A stretch of DNA of 64,000 nt, taken from NCBI GenBank assembly GCA_947631235.1, contig CANRKO010000001.1, forward strand, positions 62,001 through 126,000, written 5' to 3'. Below the pieces are notes generated by a model, which was not told where the DNA came from, ran no database searches, and saw nothing but the letters and a program-made list of their open reading frames with translations. Positions 1-6,985 of this stretch are shown piece after piece. Both the position numbers and the translations under genes were made by a program. The stretch is from an uncultured Clostridia bacterium. Lineage in GTDB: Bacteria > Bacillota > Clostridia > UBA1381. Position 1 is the first letter of the stretch; the number at the start of each line of letters is the position of its first letter.

Positions 1-803
1 CCGTTTTTTACGAGCGCATCCGTGTCGCTGCCATTATGCGGCTTTAAGCGCACGGGCAGGTACAATTCGCCCGCCGAGAACAAAAGCCCCCTGTCCACGT
101 AAGCGTTTACCGATTTAATATACGCGTCAAGGTCGGCGTAGCCGAGAATCGGCACAAACTTATTCCAGTACCCTCTGTCGCCGCCGCGCATCGAGGCATA
201 GCCGTCAAAACCGCTGCCCGAAAGTCCGTCGCCGTCGAGCGACAGGTCGTACACGGGGCTTGCGGCTGTGAGCAGCGTCAAAAGCCAGCTCATGCGCGAC
301 ACCTGTTTAAGCAGCCTGAAATAGAGCGCGTTTTTAAATTCCTTGAAATCAGCCGAGCCGCAGAGCGACCGCAGCAGCTTGTCCGAAAACGAAAAATTGA
401 AATGTATGCCCGAGTAGAGCATGAGCCGCTTGCCGTAACGCTTTTCAAGCTTTACGCGGTACGCGTGTTTAAACTCCTGCTCACCGCGAAAGTCGGCGAT
501 AGGAATGTCGCCGTCCGAATTTATATGCGGCGGGTTCGAGCAAAGCCAGAGGTACTCGCCGGACTTTGTGAGCGTTTCTTTAACATAACCGTCGAGCGCG
601 GCAAACTCTCTCATAAGCTCGTCCACGCTGCCGCACGCGGGAGTTATAAGTTCAAGCTGGTTCTCGCAGAAATCACGGTCAAGTCTTTCATCGCCTATGA
701 ACGGATGGGGCGTTTGCGCGAGAGAACCGTCGGCAGTCACGCGCAGCGTTTCGCGCTCCAGACCGAAATGTCCGTCAAATATATATTTGCTTTTTAAGTC
801 CAA
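1..803 (-). CDS. Glutamate-cysteine ligase, N-terminal part (runs off the window)
   Basis: Not in the ORF track because it starts with TTG and is open at the window edge. I translated the minus strand by hand: about 267 codons with no stop. The N-terminus reads FGLERETLRV, then GDERLDRDFCENQLELIT, the start and active-site region typical of GshA-type and GshF N-terminal gamma-glutamylcysteine ligases, which join Glu and Cys using ATP. A PHINSDGDIPIADF stretch and an RLMLYSGIHFNFSF stretch also fit the family. The TTG at 803-801 is preceded by TAAGGGGGCGA, a good Shine-Dalgarno, and by a consensus promoter. The C-terminus lies outside, so plain GshA cannot be told from bifunctional GshF. An ATP-grasp ligase of the glutathionylspermidine synthase type lies at 43-44 kb. 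Confidence 0.85.
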   Translation of the reverse strand, partial: MDLKSKYIFDGHFGLERETLRVTADGSLAQTPHPFIGDERLDRDFCENQLELITPACGSVDELMREFAALDGYVKETLTKSGEYLWLCSNPPHINSDGDIPIADFRGEQEFKHAYRVKLEKRYGKRLMLYSGIHFNFSFSDKLLRSLCGSADFKEFKNALYFRLLKQVSRMSWLLTLLTAASPVYDLSLDGDGLSGSGFDGYASMRGGDRGYWNKFVPILGYADLDAYIKSVNAYVDRGLLFSAGELYLPVRLKPHNGSDTDALVKN

Positions 804-844
804 TTTCGGTCGCCCCCTTAATTCCTATACGCTGAATATGAATT

Positions 845-873
845 ATTATACAGTTATTATGCGTATTTGTCAA
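845..873 (-). promoter_or_regulatory. Sigma-A promoter of the glutamate-cysteine ligase gene
   Basis: Minus strand TTGACA, 17-bp spacer, TATAAT: a full consensus match about 40 bases upstream of the TTG start. Confidence 0.8.
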
Positions 874-914
874 CATATAATTCACTGATTTTGTATACAA
901 TTAAACATTAAGTC

Positions 915-969
915 GGGGACACTAAAATTTTAGTGTCCCCGTTTTAGTGTCCCCAATTTTAGTGTCCCC
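915..969. repeat. Four copies of a 13-mer, two forming a perfect palindrome
   Basis: The unit GGGGACACTAAAA occurs at 915-927 and in reverse complement at 928-940, 942-954 and 957-969. The first two make a perfect 26-bp palindrome. The array lies downstream of the AMP-binding gene stop and could act as a hairpin at its 3' end, but there is no clear U-tract. The same word recurs inside hydF (see findings). No gene is seen in 804-972 apart from the ligase promoter. Confidence 0.9.
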
Positions 970-972
970 GTA

Positions 973-2496
973 TTACAGCTTTTCGACCAAGCCGCGCTTG
1001 ATTTTCTTCGACGACGTTTTCTCAAACTCGCCGTCGCGGTACACGACGCGGTGTATCTGTTTCGCGGCGGGGAGGGTGTCGTTTACGCGGTCAACCTCCG
1101 CTTGTATCTCCGCCTGTATGTCGTCCGACTCGTAATCGGGATTTGCGTAAATCTGCGCCGTTATCACGCCGTCCTTGTCGTACACGACCATTTCCTTTAT
1201 CGGCTCGAACGTCGCGAACATATTTTCAAGCTCCTCCGGCGACACGTTCTCGCCGTTGTCGAGGATTATAAGGTTCTTTTTGCGTCCCGATATGAACACG
1301 TAGCCGTCCTTGACGTAGCCCAAATCGCCCGTCATAAGCCAGCCGTCGTCGGTGAGAGCCTTCGCCGTTTCCTCGGGATTTTTGTAGTAGCCCTTCATAA
1401 TTGACGGACTTCTCGCCCAAATTTCGCCGTCAACGATTTTGACCTCGCAGCCCGCAACAATGCGTCCGACCGATTCGGGGTACGGGCAGTTTTTAACGCC
1501 CGTGCTGATACGCGAGGTCGTCTCCGTCATGCCGTAACCCTGCGCGAGCTCGATACCGAACTCCGCGTAGCCCTTTATGATTTCGGGGCTTAAATACGCG
1601 CCGCCCGCGAACAGAACATCAAAATCCTCACCGAACATCTCTTTGCCTATTGCCTTTTTGTCGGGGTTTTTCTTCGCTTCCTGACGCATTTTGTTGAGTA
1701 TCGACGCGGCAATCATCGGCACAAACGTCGTCTCATGCGGCTTGTACGCCTGCAGATTCTTCGGTATGCGCATGAGCGAATCGTTCACGCACACCGTTCT
1801 GCCGTACCAGAGCGCGGCGAGAATGTCGCAGGTAAAGCAGAATATGTGATGAATGGGCAGTATCGAAAGTCTCTTGTGACCGTGGTAGCCCCTGTCCGGC
1901 TCGCACGTCGCGTTGTCCGCGAAATTCGAGTGAGTGAGCATTACGCCCTTGCTTTGACCGGTCGTGCCGGACGTGAATATAATCGCCGCGAGCATGTCGG
2001 GAGTGATCGCCGTTTTCGGCTCGCGTCCGGCGTACTTTTCGAGTATATCGGAAAGCGGCGTAGTGCCGGGGTAGTCCGAGTGCATATGCACTATTGTCCT
2101 GACCTGCGGACAAAGCTTTTTAAGCTCCTCGGCGCAGTCCTCGCGCTTTTCGTCAATGAATATAACCTCGGAGTCCGAACGGTTGATCTCGTCGGCAAGC
2201 GCGTCAACGCTGTTGCCGACCGCAAGCGGAACGGAAACGCCGCCCGAGAGAGCCGCACCGAACCAGCCGACGATAAACTCGTAGCTTGTCGCGCCGAAAA
2301 TCGCGGAGTGAACCGTTTTGCCGAACATGTCCTCGAACCATGCGGCAACGGCGTTAGCGTCATGCTTGAATTCGTTAAAGCTTTTGTCGATAAATTCCTT
2401 TTTTACGCGCGTCCTGAAAAACGGCTCGTCACCGAAACGCTCCGCCGCCGTGTTCACGAGGTCGCGCAGAGTTTTTATGTTGTCGCGTGAAAACAT
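973..2496 (-). CDS. AMP-dependent acyl/aryl-CoA synthetase-like adenylating enzyme
   Basis: 507 aa, the full length of the ANL superfamily. The phosphate-binding motif FTSGTTGQSKG is at about residues 174-184. GYGMTET is present, TGDLGYVKDGYVFISGRKK marks the hinge, and a C-terminal SSKKIKR carries the expected catalytic lysine. The enzyme should activate a carboxylic acid as acyl-AMP and pass it to a thiol. It sits last in a minus-strand trio after a condensation protein and a carrier protein, so the likely acceptor is the phosphopantetheine arm of that carrier rather than free CoA. This is inference. The ATG is preceded by AAAAGAGGTATACC. The substrate is unknown. A fatty acyl-CoA ligase role is the alternative. 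Confidence 0.85.
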   Translation of the reverse strand: MFSRDNIKTLRDLVNTAAERFGDEPFFRTRVKKEFIDKSFNEFKHDANAVAAWFEDMFGKTVHSAIFGATSYEFIVGWFGAALSGGVSVPLAVGNSVDALADEINRSDSEVIFIDEKREDCAEELKKLCPQVRTIVHMHSDYPGTTPLSDILEKYAGREPKTAITPDMLAAIIFTSGTTGQSKGVMLTHSNFADNATCEPDRGYHGHKRLSILPIHHIFCFTCDILAALWYGRTVCVNDSLMRIPKNLQAYKPHETTFVPMIAASILNKMRQEAKKNPDKKAIGKEMFGEDFDVLFAGGAYLSPEIIKGYAEFGIELAQGYGMTETTSRISTGVKNCPYPESVGRIVAGCEVKIVDGEIWARSPSIMKGYYKNPEETAKALTDDGWLMTGDLGYVKDGYVFISGRKKNLIILDNGENVSPEELENMFATFEPIKEMVVYDKDGVITAQIYANPDYESDDIQAEIQAEVDRVNDTLPAAKQIHRVVYRDGEFEKTSSKKIKRGLVEKL

Positions 2497-2540
2497 GGTA
2501 TACCTCTTTTCTTGAAAATTATGATTTGACGGCGTAAATG

Positions 2541-2770
2541 CGGGACGTCGTGGGCGCCGTCCCCTACACCCGTTATTTGTAACCAGTGCGCCGTAGGGGC
2601 TGGCGCCCTCGACAGCCCGTTAGCCTCCCTTGTCAAAGGGAGGGGGACCGCCGTAGGCGGTGGAGGGATTCATTGTGAAAATAAAAATGGAATCCCCCAG
2701 TCACGCTCCGCGTGACAGCCCCCTTTGACAAGGGGGCCTTCCTTGCGGGCGGCCAATGACCGCCCCTACG
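2541..2770. repeat. Intergenic palindromic repeats: nested-hairpin element copy A plus small GC hairpins
   Basis: This fills the 315-base gap between the adenylating enzyme and the carrier protein. Bases 2622-2738 form a MITE-like element with outer arms CCTCCCTTGTCAAAGGGAGG and CCCCCTTTGACAAGGGGG and inner hairpins ACCGCCGTAGGCGGT and GTCACGCTCCGCGTGAC. A second copy is at 5092-5197. Small hairpins ending in CCCCTAC flank it at 2541-2566, 2593-2618 (reverse) and 2745-2770. No ORF here looks real. Confidence 0.85.
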
Positions 2771-2811
2771 TCTACGCTGTCAATGCGCCCGCAAATTATA
2801 ATTTCATCAAC

Positions 2812-3036
2812 CTACTTCTGATCATTCAAATAATTCACCAATTCCTCGACGGTTTTGCACTTGCCCGCCTCGGACTCATCAATTTCCACGTCGAACTCGT
2901 CCTCGGCGTCGCCGAGCATACACATAAAATCATACGAGTTAAATCCCAAATCCTCCGAGAACCGCGCCGCAGGTACGATTTCGCTCTCGTCAACCTCGAC
3001 GTAATTCATTATAAGTTCTTTTAACTGTTCCAGCAT
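2812..3036 (-). CDS. Acyl/peptidyl carrier protein, free-standing
   Basis: 74 aa and strongly acidic, with the carrier-protein four-helix pattern. The attachment site is EDLGFNSYDF: Ser34 stands where the usual DSL serine receives 4'-phosphopantetheine, in an unusual N-S-Y context. The ATG is preceded by AAGGAGGATATAAAA. Only 21 bases separate it from the upstream condensation gene, so the two are co-transcribed. It should hold the acid activated by the adenylating enzyme at 973-2496. No phosphopantetheinyl transferase is seen in the window. The divergent serine motif and the neighbours argue against it being the housekeeping fatty-acid ACP. Confidence 0.85.
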   Translation of the reverse strand: MLEQLKELIMNYVEVDESEIVPAARFSEDLGFNSYDFMCMLGDAEDEFDVEIDESEAGKCKTVEELVNYLNDQK

Positions 3037-3057
3037 TTTTATATCCTCCTTGCATAA

Positions 3058-4467
3058 TTATACCATGTCCATAATTTCCTGCACCGTCGCGTTAGGATTT
3101 TCGATGCTCCTAAACAGCACGCGTCCGAGGTAGTAGTACAGGAACTCAATCTCCTGCGGCGATGCGACGTCGCTTTGGTAACCGAAATGGAAATTGAGAC
3201 CGCCGTCGTTGGGGCGGTGCATAGCCGTGAGGTAGAACGCCTGCGGCTGCTTGCCGCTCGAATACCAGAAATTCTTGTACGGTATGCCCTTAAGGTACGG
3301 CGCGATGCTTTTGAGCGTCGCGGGCTGATACGTGAAACCGACGCTCTCATAGCCGCCGCGCGGCGCGTAGCCGTATATTTCACGCTGATTTTTGTAGAAC
3401 GTCATAGGCCCGTACTCGGAGTGCTTGAACAAATCGTTCTGCGCCTTGTCTATAATGTCGAGCGATTCGAGAACGGTGTTGTCCGGCTCGACGATCGTGC
3501 GCAGCGTCATGCAGTGCATCCTCACGCCGCCGCACTTTTTGGCGAGAACGGTCGAGCGTCTCGCGACAAAATCCTTGATACATATATCCTTTTCGTTATT
3601 GTTGAACTTCGATAAAACGGTGCGCAGACCGTGCAAAAGCAGAACGCTCACGGGGTAGCCGTGTTCCTCGCAGAAGTCAACGAGTTTTTTCGTCGAGTCG
3701 ACCTCCAGAGCGTAAGTAACGGTGCTGCCCGCCGCGTCACGCGAGAGAAGAAGTCCGGCGCGCTGGTTGGGGTTGTTGTTTTCCCTGCGCTGCGTCTGCA
3801 AACGTCCGGGACCGGTGAAGTCGGTGTATATAGGCTCGGGACGGGCAAGCTGCTCCGCCCAGTATTTGTCGTCCGCGTCCTTCTTTTTGCAGCCCGCGAG
3901 GTACTCCATATCCTTCTTGACCGACTCGATATAGGACGTCATCGGCTTGGGGTAGGGGAGGTCGTACATAAGGCTGCAGTATATATCCATAACGTCGCGG
4001 TTAAAGGTGATGATCGACGCGGCGTCCATTGTCGCGTGATGCACGTTCATGTAATAGCCGTTGTAGCCGTCGGGCATTGACACGAGCACGATACGCGAGA
4101 GCGGGCCGCTGAACGTGTCGAACGGCTGACTTGTCCACCCGTCGAGAATGGCGTGCGCCTTTTCCTCGCTCAGATCCGAGAAATCGTAATACTCGAAGTG
4201 CTGATGTTCGTACGGCATGACGTACTGCCAGATCTGACCCGTTTCCGGCTCCTTCCAGAACCTGAGACGCATAGTTTCGCAGCGCGATACGGCGCGGTTC
4301 AGCGCCTCGCGCAGAAGTGACATATTTATATCCATCTGCAGATAACGCCCCGTGCCGAGGTTTACAATCTCCTGCGTCGGACTGAACGACATCGTGTATA
4401 AATGCAGCAGCTCCGCCTCGGTAATGGGGTAGCAGTCGCGTTTTATACCGCCTATAATCTTCTCCAT
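3058..4467 (-). CDS. Condensation-domain protein (NRPS C-domain / acyltransferase superfamily)
   Basis: 469 aa, the size of a single condensation domain. VHHATMDAASI at residues 142-152 is the HHxxxD(G) active-site motif, with the final Gly replaced by Ala. His144 and Asp148 are intact, so it should be catalytic. Family members move a carrier-bound acyl group onto an amine or alcohol. It is the first gene of an operon with a carrier protein and an adenylating enzyme, which suggests a minimal three-protein line making a small amide or ester. The acceptor is unknown. The start ATG follows GGAGGGATTTACCG, and a consensus promoter lies about 60 bases upstream. Confidence 0.8.
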   Translation of the reverse strand: MEKIIGGIKRDCYPITEAELLHLYTMSFSPTQEIVNLGTGRYLQMDINMSLLREALNRAVSRCETMRLRFWKEPETGQIWQYVMPYEHQHFEYYDFSDLSEEKAHAILDGWTSQPFDTFSGPLSRIVLVSMPDGYNGYYMNVHHATMDAASIITFNRDVMDIYCSLMYDLPYPKPMTSYIESVKKDMEYLAGCKKKDADDKYWAEQLARPEPIYTDFTGPGRLQTQRRENNNPNQRAGLLLSRDAAGSTVTYALEVDSTKKLVDFCEEHGYPVSVLLLHGLRTVLSKFNNNEKDICIKDFVARRSTVLAKKCGGVRMHCMTLRTIVEPDNTVLESLDIIDKAQNDLFKHSEYGPMTFYKNQREIYGYAPRGGYESVGFTYQPATLKSIAPYLKGIPYKNFWYSSGKQPQAFYLTAMHRPNDGGLNFHFGYQSDVASPQEIEFLYYYLGRVLFRSIENPNATVQEIMDMV

Positions 4468-4529
4468 CGGTAAATCCCTCCGTTCTCTTGATCGACGTGT
4501 TTATTTTCAAAATATTTACATATATATAC

Positions 4530-4558
4530 AGTTTATCACCAAACCTCGTTTGTGTCAA
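4530..4558 (-). promoter_or_regulatory. Sigma-A promoter of the condensation-carrier-adenylation operon
   Basis: Minus strand TTGACA, 17-bp spacer, TAAACT. The -10 box ends 63 bases upstream of the condensation protein ATG. Confidence 0.65.
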
Positions 4559-4624
4559 GAATTCACGGAGCATATGCAGTTTTTTTCACTTTATAGGACG
4601 GTTTTTTGTTGAAGTGCGCGGGGG

Positions 4625-4653
4625 TTGACATTATTTGACAAAATGATTATAAT
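4625..4653 (+). promoter_or_regulatory. Perfect sigma-A promoter driving the small membrane peptide
   Basis: TTGACA, 17 bp, TATAAT: a perfect consensus. Transcription should start near 4660, about 150 bases before the peptide start. The untranslated leader contains hairpins (CAGGAGC...GCTCCTG and CGGGAAATATCCCG). Confidence 0.8.
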
Positions 4654-4807
4654 AAATATGTGGAAATCTTTACTGTCAATGTCGACCTTATATCTTCATA
4701 GACAGAGATGGTTTAAAAGGACGGTTGCCTGTCATCCCGCAGGAGCGGAATGGAGGCGTGTATAGAGCTCCTGACGGGAAATATCCCGAAGGGAGGGATT
4801 ACATACT

Positions 4808-4900
4808 TTGTCTGTTATTATTGACGTCTGCACCGTTATCGGTGTGGCAATAGGTATGGTATCGCTGATATTGTATCTTTATGACAGAAAGAAAAAGTGA
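4808..4900 (+). CDS. 30-codon membrane peptide, type I toxin-like
   Basis: Too short for the ORF track. It starts with TTG after GGGAGGG, with 10-11 bases spacing. The translation is one hydrophobic helix with a basic end: a short acidic start (SVIID), a V/I/L/A/G-rich segment, then YLYDRKKK and stop. This is the shape of type I toxins such as Fst- or TxpA-like peptides. The structural case is stronger than the homology case: a perfect promoter with a long structured leader upstream, an opposing consensus promoter downstream, and a shared terminator at the stop codon. Toxicity is inference. It could instead be a regulatory or leader peptide. Confidence 0.5.
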   Translation: MSVIIDVCTVIGVAIGMVSLILYLYDRKKK

Positions 4901-4983
4901 GCCGTCTGCCCACCAGATTGGCTCACTTTTGAGGATTAGTCCTCATATAGTCTGTTGATTTGTGGCAACCGTCTGGTTTCCAC
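4886..4983 (-). ncRNA. Predicted antisense RNA (antitoxin candidate) to the small membrane peptide mRNA
   Basis: A consensus minus-strand promoter at 4990-5018 should start an RNA near 4983. It would run through the 3' end of the peptide mRNA and stop at the hairpin GTGAGCC...GGCTCAC followed by TTTTTCTTT, which is stronger in this direction. The length is about 95 nt. Its 5' end (TGTGGAAA, then GACGGTTGCC) repeats words from the 5' end of the sense transcript, so the locus is partly mirror-symmetric. Confidence 0.5.
4893..4930. terminator. Bidirectional hairpin shared by convergent transcripts
   Basis: An 11-bp stem AAAAGTGAGCC / GGCTCACTTTT, extended by TCTG/CAGA inside. It overlaps the last codons of the small peptide. 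The U-tract is longer for the minus strand. Confidence 0.75.
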
Positions 4984-4989
4984 ACTTTT

Positions 4990-5018
4990 ATTATAGCATA
5001 TTTTATTTTAAAATTCAA
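4990..5018 (-). promoter_or_regulatory. Sigma-A promoter of the antisense RNA
   Basis: Minus strand TTGAAT, 17 bp, TATAAT, followed by AAAAGTGTGGAAACC. This resembles the region after the opposing promoter, AAATATGTGGAAATC. Confidence 0.7.
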
Positions 5019-5050
5019 TAGTTTTTGTGAAATTTTTTCACTGCTGAAAC

Positions 5051-5252
5051 GGGCGAACACGGTTCGCCCCTACGACTGTGATTTTATAGTGAGCCTCCCC
5101 TACTAGGGGAGGGGGACCGCCGAAGGCGGTGGAAGGGTTTTGTTCAATAAACCCCTCAGTCACACTGCGTGTGACAGCTCCCCTAATAGGGGAGCCTAAC
5201 CGTAGGGGCGACCCTCGCGGTCGCCCGCGGGCGGCGACTCGCCGCCCCTACG
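5051..5252. repeat. Nested-hairpin element copy B with flanking small GC hairpins
   Basis: Copy B spans 5092-5197: GCCTCCCCTACTAGGGGAGG, ACCGCCGAAGGCGGT, GTCACACTGCGTGTGAC and CTCCCCTAATAGGGGAG in the same order and orientation as copy A at 2622-2738. GC hairpins of the CCCCTACG type flank it at 5051-5074, 5201-5226 (reverse) and 5227-5252. There is no coding signal. Confidence 0.85.
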
Positions 5253-5298
5253 ACTTCAATTTTTTTACCTTTAAAATTTACATTTTCTGGAAAATCTG

Positions 5299-5327
5299 TT
5301 GACAAACTGGAAAAATAATGGTATATT
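5299..5327 (+). promoter_or_regulatory. Sigma-A promoter upstream of the 45-aa protein
   Basis: TTGACA, 17 bp, TATATT. It gives a predicted leader of about 250 nt before the ATG at 5589, unusually long for a 45-codon gene. Confidence 0.7.
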
Positions 5328-5506
5328 ATATATGCTACATATTTCAAATTTAATATATTTTTATTCAACAAATAAATATTGTTTTATTTTTTAATAACAG
5401 TGTTTGTCTTGAAAAAAGCGCAGACTTAACTTACGGCTGTTATTGTAAAATGAACAATGTTTATTGTATTGAATAAAGCTTTAAGATTTGAAATGTGTAG
5501 CAACAT

Positions 5507-5572
5507 TACAGGCTGCGTTTTTTATTGCGCGGCTTGGAATACAGGCTGCGCATTTTTTGATTTGCGCGAAAT
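5507..5572 (+). repeat. Two-copy tandem repeat (33-bp period) in the leader of the 45-aa gene
   Basis: TACAGGCTGCG occurs at 5507-5517 and 5540-5550. Each copy is followed by a run of six T and a GCGCG-type arm, so each can form a small hairpin with a T-rich loop. The AT-rich 5330-5500 stretch before it holds nothing else I recognise. Confidence 0.6.
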
Positions 5573-5588
5573 GATGGAGGTGTAAGTC

Positions 5589-5726
5589 ATGGACAAATAC
5601 GAGGAAATGTACAAGACGCTGTTCAACAAAATCACGGACGTGATAGAGGAGCTCAAAGAGGTTCAAAAGCAGACCGAGGAAATGTACATAAACGCGGCTG
5701 ACAAAAAGGAAACTCCCGAAGGATAA
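5589..5726 (+). CDS. 45-aa conserved-looking small protein
   Basis: Below the ORF track cutoff. ATG after TGGAGGTGTAAGTC, a strong Shine-Dalgarno with good spacing. The product is charged, alpha-helical and probably coiled-coil (NKITDVIEELKEVQKQTEEM), with no signal peptide or membrane segment. Its last codons (ETPEG, stop) are encoded inside the 5' arm of its own terminator. Small proteins of this look are common in Clostridia, but I cannot name a function. It has its own promoter and terminator, so it is a single-gene unit just before the beta-lactamase-fold gene. Confidence 0.7.
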   Translation: MDKYEEMYKTLFNKITDVIEELKEVQKQTEEMYINAADKKETPEG

Positions 5727-5742
5727 ACCCTCGGGAGTTTTT
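5711..5742 (+). terminator. Intrinsic terminator after the 45-aa gene (copy 1 of a duplicated 43-bp segment)
   Basis: Stem CTCCCGA / TCGGGAG, then TTTTT. The segment 5711-5753 is repeated at 6938-6980 with one mismatch, including the loop and the 3' flank. Confidence 0.9.
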
Positions 5743-5825
5743 AATTTTAAGCGAAAAAAATGTTGCCGAAAAACAAAAAATGATGTATAATAAAAATATA
5801 TGACGCAGTGAGAGGGGAGAGGCAC

Positions 5826-6935
5826 ATGATAAAAACGATTGCCGCAGCCGGATTGACTATGGCTTTTTCAGCCGTGCTGACTTTCTCTGCATTCTCTGAC
5901 CGCGCGGGCGAAACAAGCGTCAATACAAACGATATTCAACCCACTGAAACCGTAATCGCGGAAACGACGCCGCTGCCCGAAACGGTAACAACTCAATATG
6001 ACGAATATGAACTGTGGGACAGTGACGGTAATCTTGTCGGAAACGATGGTATGCTTGTGCGCAGTGACGGCGAGTACGGCAACGGCACGGAAATGTACAT
6101 AGTCGAACCCGAGCCCGACGTTTTAATGAACAGCGACAGCGGCGCGGAGCAGTACGTTCCGTACTCGGAAATGGACGCCGACCGCACTGTGGGCTGGTAC
6201 GTAAAGCGATGCTCTTACGGTCTCGACGACCTGACGGGGCAGATAGAGACTTACATAAAGGACAAGAACGGCGAGTGGGGCGTTTACGTAAAAAATCTGA
6301 ATACGGGACAAAAGCTTATTTTGAATGACGGACATTATTCGAGCGCGAGTATTATAAAGCTTTTCATTATGGCGGGCGTGTACAACGATATAGCCTACGG
6401 CAGTATTACAAAAAACGCGGAGGTCAATGAACTGCTGTGGGAAATGATAACGGAAAGCGATAATTACGCCGCGAACCGTCTTGTGCAGATTATGGGCGGC
6501 GGCAGCTACAAGCGCGGTTTTGATAGTGAAAACAACAACAGCAAAAGCATGGGCGCGGTGCTTACAAGCCATACGTCTCTGTTTGCGGGCTACGATGATT
6601 ACGTATTCTACGCGCCTAACAGCGTTTCGCCGTATGACTGCGGTATCGCGCTTGAAAAAATGTACCGTCACGAACTTGTTTCATACGAGTACAGCGACGA
6701 AATGCTCAGCCTTTTGAAAAATCAGACACGAAGGTGGAAGATACCGTACCCGCTGCCGGAAGGGACTGTGATTGCCAATAAAACCGGTGAGAACAGCGCC
6801 GTTGACAGCGACGTTGCGATTGTATACTCGCCGGCGTGCGACTATATTCTATGCGTGCTGACGAACCACGCCCCGTCCGGTACGGAAGGCATAAGGAACA
6901 TATCGGCTATGACATACAATTATTTCAATCAGTAA
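5826..6935 (+). CDS. Secreted serine hydrolase with class A beta-lactamase fold
   Basis: 369 aa from the ATG at 5826, chosen over the GTG at 5808 because AGAGGGGAGAGG lies just upstream. A signal peptide (MIKTIAAAG...SAVLTFSAFS) is followed by a Thr/Glu/Asp-rich linker to about residue 120, then the catalytic domain. The active-site triplets are SIIK (Ser175, Lys178), SDN (211-213) and KTG (319-321). Class A enzymes also need a Glu166 equivalent on an omega loop, and I cannot place one with confidence. It may be a DD-peptidase-like or cell-wall-associated protein rather than an antibiotic-resistance enzyme. The gene lies between two copies of the same 43-bp terminator segment. Confidence 0.8.
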   Translation: MIKTIAAAGLTMAFSAVLTFSAFSDRAGETSVNTNDIQPTETVIAETTPLPETVTTQYDEYELWDSDGNLVGNDGMLVRSDGEYGNGTEMYIVEPEPDVLMNSDSGAEQYVPYSEMDADRTVGWYVKRCSYGLDDLTGQIETYIKDKNGEWGVYVKNLNTGQKLILNDGHYSSASIIKLFIMAGVYNDIAYGSITKNAEVNELLWEMITESDNYAANRLVQIMGGGSYKRGFDSENNNSKSMGAVLTSHTSLFAGYDDYVFYAPNSVSPYDCGIALEKMYRHELVSYEYSDEMLSLLKNQTRRWKIPYPLPEGTVIANKTGENSAVDSDVAIVYSPACDYILCVLTNHAPSGTEGIRNISAMTYNYFNQ

Positions 6936-6937
6936 AA

Positions 6938-6980
6938 AACTCCCGAAGGATAAACCCTCGGGAGCTTTTAATTTTAAGCG
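6938..6980. terminator. Terminator between convergent bla-like and pfp genes (copy 2 of the 43-bp segment)
   Basis: Stem CTCCCGA / TCGGGAG with A-rich and T-rich flanks, so it can serve both converging genes. It differs from 5711-5753 at one position (a C in the U-tract). Confidence 0.85.
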
Positions 6981-6985
6981 GTATA

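Noticed and set aside
402-797. Plus-strand 131-aa ORF at the left end
   Set aside because: It is the shadow of the minus-strand glutamate-cysteine ligase, whose translation shows clear family motifs.
1735-2490. Plus-strand 251-aa ORF over the adenylating enzyme
   Set aside because: Arg/Val-rich composition typical of a frame opposite a GC-rich gene; the minus strand carries the ANL motifs.
5024-5044. TTGTGAAATTTTTTCAC as a Rex site
   Set aside because: The half-sites are one base too far apart and the second is incomplete; no gene with a matching role is downstream.
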